A stretch of 15,814 bases of DNA from an uncultured Prevotella sp. (GTDB lineage Bacteria; Bacteroidota; Bacteroidia; Bacteroidales; Bacteroidaceae). Shown piece after piece: positions 9,543-15,073 of the stretch (its first letter is position 1; each line of letters starts with the position of its first letter). Location of the stretch: contig CALIIG010000124.1 in assembly GCA_938018155.1 (NCBI GenBank), positions 1-15,814 of the forward strand. Direction: 5' to 3'. The notes beneath the pieces are model-generated. The model ran no database searches, had not been told where the DNA came from, and worked only from the letters and a program-made list of their open reading frames with translations. Both the position numbers and the translations under genes were made by a program.

Positions 9543-9863
9543 ATGTTATTAACAACCACACCCACTATTGAAGGTCATCCCATCACCGAGTACAAACAAG
9601 TAGTAACCGCCGAAGCCATTATCGGTGCCAACCTGTTCAAGGATTTCTTCGCCAATTTGCGCGATACATTCGGCGGTCGCGTCAAAAGCTACGAAAAAGT
9701 TTTACGCGAAGGCAAGCAAACGGCTATGGACGAGCTGATGGATGCCGCCAAAGCCGTAGGGGCAAATGCCATTGTAGGCATCGACATCGACTATGAAACA
9801 GTAGGCGCACGCGGCTCAATGCTTATGGTAGTAGTAAGCGGAACCGCAGTAGTTATAGAATAA
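9543..9863 (+). CDS. ybjQ: YbjQ-family (UPF0145) putative heavy-metal-binding protein
   Basis: This is a 106-residue cytosolic protein and a full-length family match (members are usually 100-110 residues). The hallmarks are [14 protein letters not shown] at the start, the central [19 protein letters not shown], and the Gly/Ala-rich [17 protein letters not shown] followed by a hydrophobic strand ([13 protein letters not shown]). Structures of homologues show a pentamer, and the family is annotated as heavy-metal-binding domain, but its physiological role is not established. The gene stands alone, transcribed divergently from the metalloprotease, with its own promoter. The start ATG directly precedes the conserved TTTPTIEG, with no Shine-Dalgarno, as expected here. 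Confidence 0.93.
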   Translation: MLLTTTPTIEGHPITEYKQVVTAEAIIGANLFKDFFANLRDTFGGRVKSYEKVLREGKQTAMDELMDAAKAVGANAIVGIDIDYETVGARGSMLMVVVSGTAVVIE

Positions 9864-9865
9864 AA

Positions 9866-9917
9866 ACAGCCCGATGGCTGTATTATAGCTGTGAAGCTAT
9901 TGCATTGAAACTTTTTT
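9866..9917 (+). terminator. Tandem hairpins and T-run after ybjQ
   Basis: Immediately after the ybjQ stop are two perfect 6-bp hairpins: ACAGCC/GGCTGT (9866-9881, 4-nt loop) and ATAGCT/AGCTAT (9885-9900, GTGA loop). A six-T run follows at 9912-9917. The T-run is 11 nt beyond the second stem, so this is a weak rather than textbook terminator. Confidence 0.45.
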
Positions 9918-9960
9918 GCAACGATAATTTATGGGCATTAGGTCTGCATTTTCATATGGT

Positions 9961-10057
9961 AAAAAGAGCCACGAGAAGCTCGCAGCACAGGCTGCAGCCG
10001 TGTAGTGGCATGAGGGGCGGGGGACAAAGCCTACAATCCACCCGCCCCCATTTTTTT
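9961..10057. ncRNA. Candidate structured RNA or multicopy repeat element
   Basis: An outer stem GCCAC (9968-9972)/GTGGC (10005-10009) encloses two small hairpins, GAG/CTC (9973-9981) and a perfect GCAGC/GCTGC (9982-9995). Next comes an 8-bp GC stem, GGGGCGGG (10014-10021)/CCCGCCCC (10041-10048), ending in seven Ts (10051-10057), a terminator-like end on the plus strand. On the minus strand the outer stem is followed by TCTTTTT (9967-9961), so it could terminate transcripts both ways. Minus-strand translation gives a peptide containing AAACAASFSWLF. I recall similar short 'hypothetical proteins' annotated repeatedly in Prevotella, which would fit a conserved non-coding repeat. That memory is unverified. 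Confidence 0.35.
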
Positions 10058-10384
10058 GTTTTTGTGCAGGCAACTCTCTGTTATGCGCCGCCTTTAACAC
10101 AATGATGCGAACACAATGATTTCCGCCATAGGTGCACATAAAACAATTTTCTGCAGAGATTCGCCCGTATGAGTGCCTGGAAGAAAATTGAAAAGCTCTG
10201 ATATTCAACAGCAAAAACATCTTGCTACAGGGCCTCTTTCCGGTATAGCTCTGATAAGTTGGGTATACTTACGGCCCGTATGCTCACAGAGATTTTTGCA
10301 GCGTTCTACAATCATGCCATTTCCAAAAACACCATTAACGGTCTTCATGAAATGGAAACACCGATATTATCCCGACAACAAGCA
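10058..10384. other. Non-coding stretch, possibly decayed
   Basis: I can support no gene here. The plus strand has a frame from an ATG at 10169 that is interrupted by TGA after ten codons (10199) and then stays open to a TAG at about 10394. The minus strand has a 47-codon ORF (10205-10348) ending in a Cys-rich tail. Neither resembles a known protein. They may be traces of a decayed gene or part of the repeat element next to it. Confidence 0.4.
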
Positions 10385-10637
10385 AGCGGGGCTTAGCCTT
10401 CTTTCAGACTAAACCCCGCTCCGTTCTTTTCCAAAATTGTCTTTCATTCCATTTGAGCCAGATTGCGGTTTCCGCCTCACGGCGTCGAACCACCATCTAA
10501 CATCAAATTGTGTTACCTGAAAAATAATCAATCTTAATACCTAAAACTAATAACCTTTTGAACCTAAAAAACAATCTATCAAAACCTAAAAACTAAAAAC
10601 CTATATGAAAAATCTACTAACTTATTTATCTTTTATC
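10385..10637 (-). ncRNA. Candidate orphan leader or small RNA read leftward
   Basis: A strong minus-strand promoter (10644-10674) would start a transcript near 10637. Its first ~130 nt are U-rich with six AGGT words (for example AGGTTTTTAG). A hairpin at 10491-10467 follows, with stems GGTT/AACC and CGCC/GGCG closed by a GTGA (GNRA-type) tetraloop. Last is a 7-bp plus 4-bp stem, AGCGGGG..TTAG with CTAA..CCCCGCT (10385-10420). No protein gene follows on this strand before ybjQ, which lies on the other strand. A GNRA loop exists only in the minus-strand RNA, which supports this direction. I cannot name the RNA family. Confidence 0.4.
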
Positions 10638-10643
10638 GTGGTG

Positions 10644-10674
10644 CAAAGTTAGCAAACCTTCTCCATATCTGCAA
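10644..10674 (-). promoter_or_regulatory. Strong Bacteroidetes promoter reading leftward
   Basis: On the minus strand TTGC/TTG (10674-10671), a spacer of 19 bp and TAACTTTG (10651-10644) form a near-ideal Bacteroidetes -33/-7 promoter. It points away from the partition genes into the gene-free region 9900-10640. A 15-codon plus-strand ORF (MKNLLTYLSFIVVQS, ATG at 10604) overlaps it and is probably fortuitous. Confidence 0.7.
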
Positions 10675-10681
10675 CAATTAC

Positions 10682-10743
10682 AAGCTAAAAATAATGCCTT
10701 TTAAGCTTATTTTTGACTTGAATCAATCAATTGTGCGCGCACA
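10682..10743. repeat. Inverted repeat and 12-bp palindrome upstream of the leftward promoter
   Basis: AAGCTAAAAATAA (10682-10694) and TTATTTTTGACTT (10707-10719) form a 13-bp inverted repeat with two mismatches. Thirteen bases later is a perfect palindrome, TGTGCGCGCACA (10732-10743). Both lie just upstream of the leftward promoter, where regulator sites would be expected. The following stretch to 10959 has only a CCTTATTATAT motif (10841) and no gene. Confidence 0.6.
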
Positions 10744-10959
10744 CAACACTTTTTTACCATCTTTTCACGCTTGTTTAACTTTCGCAAGCACGGAATAACG
10801 GTTCAGCAAACACAACGGGATAAGAGCCAGAGGGTTACCACCTTATTATATATATGCAATGAATCAGAGGCCATAACCCTGCCGCCCTGCTGTATACGGT
10901 ATCATCAACGGAACACTTGTCACGACACCGTATTATCGCAGCTGTAACCCGAAGGCTCC

Positions 10960-11682
10960 TTACATCAAATCAGAATACAGCACCTTTTTGATTTCGTCCT
11001 CGTGGTCATACACAAAGCGGGCGACGATACTTGAGAGGATGGCCGACGTCGAGAGCTTCTCCTGACCGGCATATTTCATGCGGTCGAGCACGTTCTTCAA
11101 ACTTTCATCAATATAAATGGTGGCCAGTTTGCCGCCTCCGTTCTTATACTGTGTGGCCATATCGAGAAACAGCTGCCACGAATCGGCCGAATTATCCTTG
11201 ACGATATGATACTCGCGCATGGTGTTTTCCTTCGGCCGCCGGCCGCGCGCGGGAGCAGCTTTGGGGTCGTCATTTCCGGCGTTTTCGGCATCAACCGTAC
11301 CCCTTGCCGGCTCTGCGCCCGAAACGGACGGCCTTTCAGTTCCGAATTTCTCAACGGGCTCCCCTACTCTACCTGCCTCACTGTCAGCGTATTCCTCATT
11401 TCTGACATCGTATTTTCTGCCGTTTTCAGGCAGAGGTTCCGATGCCGGCACTGTTTCGTTATTACGCTGTGAATCAGATGTTTTCACGCTTTTGTCGCCA
11501 GTTTCCGGTTTTGTCGTGTTTTCTTCCTCATTCAGAACCGCCGTCTCTTCATCGTCGTCGTCAACGGTGGTTTCAATCACTTTGGGTGCAAAATTGCTCT
11601 TTCCGTTCTGCAAATCGTGCACTAATCCCTGGATTCCTCCCGGCAGGAGGACGCTTGTCTTTTTCTTTGCCATAGTTTTCAA
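10960..11682 (-). CDS. RHH/DUF3408-like DNA-binding partner of ParA
   Basis: This 240-residue protein probably acts as the centromere-binding half of a partition system. The N-terminus is basic (MAKKKTSVLLPGGIQGL). Residues ~40-145 are a low-complexity acidic linker (DDDDEE, NEEE). An AT-hook-like patch RGRRPKE lies at 146-152. The C-terminal ~50 residues (KLATIYIDESLKNVLDRM, then STSAILSSIVARFVYDHEDEI) have the beta-strand/two-helix pattern of ribbon-helix-helix folds and resemble Bacteroidetes DUF3408 proteins. Those often sit beside ParA-like genes in conjugative elements. It follows parA on the same strand after a 418-bp repeat-filled gap. A second possible start (11673, MAKKK) is equally likely. 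Function is inferred from fold and neighbours. Confidence 0.75.
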   Translation of the reverse strand: MKTMAKKKTSVLLPGGIQGLVHDLQNGKSNFAPKVIETTVDDDDEETAVLNEEENTTKPETGDKSVKTSDSQRNNETVPASEPLPENGRKYDVRNEEYADSEAGRVGEPVEKFGTERPSVSGAEPARGTVDAENAGNDDPKAAPARGRRPKENTMREYHIVKDNSADSWQLFLDMATQYKNGGGKLATIYIDESLKNVLDRMKYAGQEKLSTSAILSSIVARFVYDHEDEIKKVLYSDLM

Positions 11683-11779
11683 ACGGATTTTAGCTTTTCA
11701 GTATTTTGTCTTTTCTGTGAGCCGGCTGCCTGACGGGACAACGTTATCACGATTAAAGAATATAAATATCTGAAAATTT

Positions 11780-11827
11780 ATTTATACTTTTATATGTTTG
11801 CGTTTTTATTTGTTTATATATTTATAT
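11780..11827. repeat. Six-step 8-bp repeat array upstream of the RHH gene
   Basis: Six consecutive octamers fit the pattern NTTTATAT (for example ATTTATAC, TTTTATAT, GTTTATAT at 11812, ATTTATAT at 11820), with two more degenerate ones between. They have the same sequence, step and orientation as the large array at 12786-13053. The array starts about 98 bp before the RHH gene's start codon, a natural place for that protein to repress its own gene. Confidence 0.7.
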
Positions 11828-11834
11828 ACGAATG

Positions 11835-11972
11835 GCGTTGTAATTCATCTCTCCTTATTATATTTTTATCTGCGCCCGGCGTTGTTTTCTTCTGCCTCAT
11901 ACCCTATTATCATATATAACTTATGCCCATCGCGATGACACCTTATTATATTATTATATGTGCCTGACGTTG
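11835..11972. repeat. Degenerate ~44-bp repeats with CCTTATTATAT core
   Basis: GCGTTGT occurs at 11835 and 11879, and GACGTTGT at 11966: spacings of 44 and about 88 bp. The word CCTTATTATAT lies at 11853 and 11941 (88 bp apart), with a variant CCCTATTAT at 11902. TTATxTGyGCC-like ends follow. The gap between parA and the RHH gene is thus built from about three diverged units. On the minus strand the frames between them encode only tiny ORFs (28 codons at 11814-11900), which I do not call. Confidence 0.55.
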
Positions 11973-12100
11973 TTTCTGGTTGCTTCTCAGGCCTGTTTTA
12001 TAATCTCCCGGCTGAATTTTCGTCTCCCTTTCAGGCTGTGAAAGTGTGTTCGGAATGCTTTTTCGGAGAACGGGCAGGGGGCTGCAGGGAAGAGAATCGT

Positions 12101-12769
12101 TCAATCGTCTTTCATGCGCCGTATCATAAAGTCGAATGCTCCCTTTACGGCATCGCGCTGCGAGGCGGTTATTTCGAAGGTGTTGATGCGCTTCAGCGAG
12201 GCGCGTGCAGTGATGCGGGGCGTTACCGAACCCAGCTGTTTGAATATGGCATCCGTCTGTTTCCACATGCGAAGCTCGTCGGCAGTACCAATACGCACGT
12301 CGATACGGTTCGGCACAAAGAACAGCCGGGCGTTCATTTCGGGCGTTGCTTGCCGCAGGGCATTGATAACCTGGATGAAAGTTCCCGTCGAATCGAGCGT
12401 TTTTTCCTCGTATTCGTAGGGACAGATAATGAAGTCGGCGTTGGTAAACATCGGCACCAACCCGTCTTCAGATACGTTGCCGGGCGAGTCGAAAAGCACG
12501 TAACCTTCGGTTTGCGAAGCCGATTCCATCAGCTGTTGCATCAATTCCGGGTCCTGCACGTCAAAGTCTTGCACGGTGTAGGGCTCTTCCATGCCGTCGT
12601 AAATCTCGCGGTCTTTCTTTCGCTGCATCATGATTGTCTTCTGCAAGTCGGTATCAATAAGGCACACATCCTGCTTTTTCCATGCCAGATAATTGGCAAA
12701 AAGCATGCACAGCGTCGATTTTCCCACGCCACCTTTCTGATTTGCAAAAACTATCTTATGATTCTTCAT
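12101..12769 (-). CDS. parA: ParA-family partition ATPase (short type)
   Basis: This 222-residue P-loop ATPase would power segregation of DNA bound by its partner protein. The deviant Walker A motif KGGVGKST is at residues 12-19 with the ParA signature Lys12. Walker A' follows as VCLIDTD (Asp39/Asp41), and Walker B is VLFDSPG (Asp94). The length and the absence of an N-terminal helix-turn-helix place it with the short, type Ib ParA proteins, which rely on a separate small DNA-binding protein. Such a protein is encoded downstream (10960-11682). The promoter lies within the 8-bp repeat array, suggesting control by the repeat-binding partner. The ATG at 12767-12769 immediately precedes the KIVFANQKGG strand. 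A TraA-like protein of a conjugative element is the main alternative, but no tra genes are visible. Confidence 0.9.
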   Translation of the reverse strand: MKNHKIVFANQKGGVGKSTLCMLFANYLAWKKQDVCLIDTDLQKTIMMQRKKDREIYDGMEEPYTVQDFDVQDPELMQQLMESASQTEGYVLFDSPGNVSEDGLVPMFTNADFIICPYEYEEKTLDSTGTFIQVINALRQATPEMNARLFFVPNRIDVRIGTADELRMWKQTDAIFKQLGSVTPRITARASLKRINTFEITASQRDAVKGAFDFMIRRMKDD

Positions 12770-12770
12770 A

Positions 12771-12781
12771 CCTTATTATAT
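12771..12781. repeat. CCTTATTATAT motif, copy at the parA start
   Basis: The 11-bp word CCTTATTATAT occurs at 10841, 11853, 11941 and here, always in non-coding DNA beside parA or the RHH gene: after the RHH gene, twice between the genes, and abutting the parA start codon. On the minus strand it reads ATATAATAAGG, ending 2 bp before the parA ATG. It may be a translation or operator signal shared by the locus. Confidence 0.6.
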
Positions 12782-12785
12782 AATG

Positions 12786-13053
12786 GTTTATTTATATTTT
12801 TATCGATTTAAACGAACATATTTTTATATGTATCATTTTTTATATTTGCAAATATAGGTATTTTTATCTATATACACAAATGTTTTTTCATACTTTTAAT
12901 GGTTTATGCTTTTATTCATTTAAATGTTTATATTTTTATTTACTTAATTGTTTATCCATTTATATTTTAATATTTTAAATTGTTTATTTGTTCATATTTT
13001 AATATGTAAAAATACGGATTTAATTATATATTTATATTTTTATATGTTTAATC
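12786..13053 (+). repeat. Left 8-bp phased array (GTTTATAT orientation)
   Basis: From 12786 the sequence can be cut into octamers with almost no loss of register: 14 steps to 12897, a 4-bp slip (12898-12901), then 19 uninterrupted steps to 13053. The best-conserved units read GTTTATAT (12926), GTTTATGC (12902), GTTTATCC (12950), GTTTATTT (12982), ATTTATAT (12958, 13030) and TTTTATAT (13038). GTTTAT starts at 12902, 12926, 12950 and 12982 are 24, 24 and 32 bp apart. It is T-rich on the plus strand and not coding. It is probably the binding site (centromere) of the RHH protein. Confidence 0.75.
12849..12880 (-). promoter_or_regulatory. parA promoter inside the repeat array
   Basis: On the minus strand TTTG (12880-12877), a 20-bp spacer and TATATTTG (12856-12849) match the Bacteroidetes promoter consensus exactly. 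Transcription would begin near 12842, giving a leader of about 73 nt to the parA start at 12769. The elements overlap octamer repeats, so a repeat-binding protein would compete with RNA polymerase. Confidence 0.7.
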
Positions 13054-13159
13054 AGGCCTTACGAAAACACTGCCGGACAGGCAGCCATACAGCAGAACAA
13101 ACAACTGATAACCCGCACGTTACACAACAAAAAACGAACCACCATAAACAAAGAGCAAT
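13054..13159. other. GC-richer island between the two opposed arrays
   Basis: About 100 bp of normal composition separates the two arrays. It contains a small hairpin TGCC/GGCA (13071-13083). Beyond it is a G-poor, A/C-rich stretch (about 13087-13150). It marks the point where the repeats reverse orientation, so it could be a nucleation or strand-opening site. No ORF is credible here. Confidence 0.5.
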
Positions 13160-13439
13160 ATATATATAAATAAATAAGTAAATATTTGCTTGTATAAACA
13201 AATAAAGAATTAAAGAAATAAACAAATAAATCTGCATATAATTAAATATATAATAAAACAAATAATTGCAAACATAACAATATAAACAAACATATAATTG
13301 TTTATATTAAAATATTATTATATAAACAAATCATTATATTAAAATACTAATGTATAAATAAATGCAGATATAAACAAATAAAAATGTGTAAATACAAAGG
13401 TATAATAAAATAAAAATGTTAAAATATAAATATATGCAG
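13160..13439 (-). repeat. Right 8-bp phased array (ATATAAAC orientation)
   Basis: Exactly 35 octamers fill this segment. Conserved units are ATATAAAC (13280, 13320, 13368), GTATAAAC (13192), AAATAAAC (13216), AAATAAAA (13376, 13408) and ATATAAAT (13424). ATAAAC ends lie at 13199, 13223, 13287, 13327 and 13375, all separated by multiples of 8. ATATAAAC is the reverse complement of GTTTATAT, so this is the left array turned around. Octamers ATATAAAG and AAATAAAA at 13480-13495 are still in the same register after a 40-bp unlike stretch. Confidence 0.75.
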
Positions 13440-13477
13440 TAAACCACAGGGGAATCAGCCAAAAACCATCAATTTGA

Positions 13478-13702
13478 GAATATAAAGAAATAAAAATATC
13501 TATTGTTGGTGATTTTGAACTTTTAGACGGTTTGGGCGGGCAACAAAGGAAAGAGCTATTAGTTACAGCTGGAGCAGAAATGTTATATGAATATGTGAAA
13601 TCTTATGTAGCAAGTATGACTATGTTCGATAAAATTCCCGTGATGGTTAATTTGCCAGATGTTGATTTTAAAAAAATGTATGAAGACAATAACAAAAAAT
13701 AG
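13478..13702 (+). pseudogene. 5'-truncated SecB-like export chaperone fragment
   Basis: An open frame of 74 codons ends at TAG 13700-13702 but has no start before the in-frame stop at 13475-13477. Its sequence (KISIVGDFEL, LLVTAGAEMLYEYVKSYVAS, then VMVNLPDVDF) follows the C-terminal pattern of SecB-like proteins: a GxFEL strand, an LYPYxRS-type helix and a PxxNF-type end. SecB keeps exported proteins unfolded for the Sec machinery. The loss of the N-terminal half coincides with the junction, so the gene was probably intact in its original genome. Recognition rests on motif pattern only. Confidence 0.55.
13480..13499. other. Probable chimeric junction
   Basis: The 20 bases from 13480 continue the octamer register of the Bacteroidales array and at the same time encode part of the SecB-like frame that carries on to 13702. 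Left of it the SecB frame hits a stop (13475-13477). Right of it GC content, ribosome binding sites and gene families change at once. The exact join cannot be placed because the sequence suits both sides. Confidence 0.75.
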
Positions 13703-13768
13703 TGATACATAATGAATTTAAGCAGGGTTAATTTTGGTTTCAAAATATAAAAAGATGGAGGAATCAAA

Positions 13769-13954
13769 ATGAAAAAATTATTTGTAATTTTAACATTAGC
13801 ATTTGTTAGTGCTAACACATTCACAGAAACATTACATTTTAAAAATTGTAAGGAAGCTAGATCAAAAGGCTATAAAAATATCAAAAAGGGTGAGCCTGGA
13901 TATGCAAGACATTTAGACAGGGACAGAGATGGAATCGCTTGTGAAAGTAAATAA
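13769..13954 (+). CDS. Small secreted Excalibur-domain protein
   Basis: This is a 61-residue protein with a signal peptide (MKKLFVILTLAFVSANTF) followed by one Excalibur domain. The domain runs from NCKEARSKGYKNI through GEPGYARHLDRDRDGIACE, with the DxDxDGxxCE calcium-binding loop and the paired Cys residues intact. Excalibur domains occur on surface or secreted proteins, often nucleases, but no nuclease domain is attached here. A strong ribosome binding site, GGAGG (13757-13761), lies 7 bases before the ATG. The gene overlaps the next one by 26 bp, so the two are likely co-translated. Its AT-rich codons and Shine-Dalgarno contrast with everything left of 13,480. Confidence 0.88.
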   Translation: MKKLFVILTLAFVSANTFTETLHFKNCKEARSKGYKNIKKGEPGYARHLDRDRDGIACESK

Positions 13955-14384
13955 ATTTTTAAAAACAGGAAATGGCAAAAAAATTATTCATATATTTTTA
14001 TCAATATTTGCTGGTTCAATGATTTATATATTATTTCGAGAAAAAAATTTACTAATGTTTAAATGGTTTAAATTTTTGAAATTGGATTTTATAATAAATT
14101 TTTTGAGAGATAATTTTTATAAATACAGAATATATATTCCCAAAAGTGTCTTATTTTCTTTACCTGACGCTTTCTGGGTATATTCATTTACAATGTTTTT
14201 AAGTATTTATTTTAAAAATAGAATTATACTTTCATCAATATTTGCTGGAAGTATAATAACAGAAATATCACAACTTTGGTTTGTAACTGGAACATTTGAT
14301 ATATATGATGTTATATATATGTTTGTATTGTATTTAATTGCAATGTATTTTATAAAAAAAATTGAGGAGGAAGAAAAAATATGA
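13929..14384 (+). CDS. VanZ-like integral membrane protein
   Basis: This 151-residue protein has about four hydrophobic segments (near residues 19-35, 72-92, 95-110 and 125-141). The stretch GSIITEISQLWFVTGTFDIYDVIYMF carries the VanZ-like signature: an acidic residue and Gln in one helix, then GxFDxxD before the next. VanZ family members are membrane proteins of mostly unknown function, one of which gives low-level teicoplanin resistance. No glycopeptide-resistance genes are nearby, so I infer no resistance role. The start lies inside the preceding gene; a GTG four codons later is an alternative. The end overlaps the next gene by 4 bp (ATGA), indicating an operon. Confidence 0.65.
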   Translation: MESLVKVNKFLKTGNGKKIIHIFLSIFAGSMIYILFREKNLLMFKWFKFLKLDFIINFLRDNFYKYRIYIPKSVLFSLPDAFWVYSFTMFLSIYFKNRIILSSIFAGSIITEISQLWFVTGTFDIYDVIYMFVLYLIAMYFIKKIEEEEKI

Positions 14385-14851
14385 AAAAGAAAATAGGTTT
14401 ATTGATTGGATGTGCTTTGTTTGTAATTTTAGCAGTTGGAAGTGTTGGGGGTAATGATTCAAAATCAGATTCAAATTCTGGCACAAATAATGCAAGTACT
14501 GAGAAAAAAGCGGTTACGTATGAAAAAATAACGGCTAAACAATTAGTTAGTGACTTGGAAGGAAATGCTTTAAAAGCTGCTCAAGCTCATAAGGGTAAAG
14601 ATTATGAAATTACAGGAGTTTTAGGTAATATTGACGCACAAGGAGACTATGTAACGATCGAACCTTCAGGTGATGACCTTACACTTACAGGAGTTCAGGC
14701 ATTTGTAAAAAATGATGATCAAAAAAAAGCGATTGCTGAACTTTCTAAAGGCGATAAAATAACTGTAAAAGGTAAAGTTAAAGACGTTGGAGAAGTTATG
14801 GGATATTCAGTTGATATTGCTGAAATATCTAAAGCTACAAGTAAAAAATAA
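14381..14851 (+). CDS. Exported OB-fold protein (tRNA_anti-like)
   Basis: This 156-residue protein has an N-terminal hydrophobic anchor or signal (MKKKIGLLIGCALFVILAVG), a Ser/Asn/Thr-rich linker to about residue 45, and then a tRNA_anti-like OB-fold domain. The domain matches are ITAKQLVSDLEGNALKAAQ, GKDYEITGVLGNID and AELSKGDKITVKGKVKDVG. Domains of this type occur in many small bacterial exported proteins, and their ligand is generally unknown. A Cys at residue 11 looks lipobox-like, but the hydrophobic stretch before it is too short for confidence. The strong GAGGAGG ribosome binding site (14364-14370) lies inside the end of the previous gene, which it overlaps by 4 bp. A terminator follows. 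Confidence 0.8.
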   Translation: MKKKIGLLIGCALFVILAVGSVGGNDSKSDSNSGTNNASTEKKAVTYEKITAKQLVSDLEGNALKAAQAHKGKDYEITGVLGNIDAQGDYVTIEPSGDDLTLTGVQAFVKNDDQKKAIAELSKGDKITVKGKVKDVGEVMGYSVDIAEISKATSKK

Positions 14852-14860
14852 TAAATTTAT

Positions 14861-14888
14861 AAAGAAGCTGGGAAATGCTTCTTTTTTG
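14861..14888 (+). terminator. Rho-independent terminator after the OB-fold gene
   Basis: AAAGAAGC (14861-14868), an 8-nt loop and GCTTCTTT (14877-14884) form a perfect 8-bp stem that merges into a six-T run (14882-14887). It lies 10 bp after the OB-fold stop codon and closes the three-gene operon that begins at 13769. Confidence 0.88.
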
Positions 14889-14917
14889 TTGCTTTTTGTA
14901 AAAATTTAAAAAAACAC

Positions 14918-14946
14918 TTGACTTGTAACTAAAAATAAATTACAAT
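14918..14946 (+). promoter_or_regulatory. Sigma70-type promoter 1 for the surface protein gene
   Basis: TTGACT (14918-14923), a 17-bp spacer and TACAAT (14941-14946) each match the sigma70 consensus with one mismatch. This is the first of two tandem promoters. The leader from here to the ATG would be about 120 nt. Confidence 0.75.
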
Positions 14947-14967
14947 ATATTTTTATTAACTTAATAA

Positions 14968-14996
14968 TTGACAATCAAACTAATTAGGAGTAAAAT
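14968..14996 (+). promoter_or_regulatory. Sigma70-type promoter 2 for the surface protein gene
   Basis: A perfect TTGACA (14968-14973), a 17-bp spacer and TAAAAT (14991-14996) lie exactly 50 bp after the first promoter. The leader to the ATG at 15074 would be about 70 nt. Two near-consensus promoters suggest a strongly expressed gene. Confidence 0.7.
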
Positions 14997-15073
14997 ATAT
15001 CTAAACTTATCTAAGATTAAATTTTTTGTGTTTAAAATTTAATTTGGGAAAAATACTTTTTTAGGAGGATATT

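Noticed and set aside
9897..10220. 107-codon minus-strand ORF
   Set aside because: It covers the terminator-like hairpins and the tail of the ybjQ spacer and has no recognisable domain. Its sequence is explained by a structured non-coding repeat.
10169..10396. Plus-strand frame starting MSAWKKIEKL, then TGA, then open to TAG
   Set aside because: The in-frame stop, lack of any recognised family and position within a repeat-rich non-coding region make a gene unlikely. Selenocysteine or recoding is not supported by context.
11946..12266. 106-codon minus-strand ORF overlapping the end of parA
   Set aside because: Its first half is an alternate frame of parA, and its second half runs into the repeat-filled spacer with no domain features.
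10960..12769. Conjugative transposon transfer region (TraA/TraB)
   Set aside because: The pair resembles such genes, but no other tra genes, integrase or mobilisation genes are visible in the window, so partition is the simpler reading.
12948..13261. ORFs of 73 (plus) and 69 (minus) codons in the AT-rich arrays
   Set aside because: They consist of Ile/Tyr/Leu/Phe-type low-complexity residues produced by the octamer repeats and cross the GC island without any domain.
12786..13439. CRISPR array
   Set aside because: The repeats are 8 bp and contiguous, with no unique spacers of 25-40 bp and no cas genes.
13929..14384. Glycopeptide resistance gene
   Set aside because: Only a VanZ-like membrane pattern is present, with no other van genes. 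The family is mostly of unknown function.
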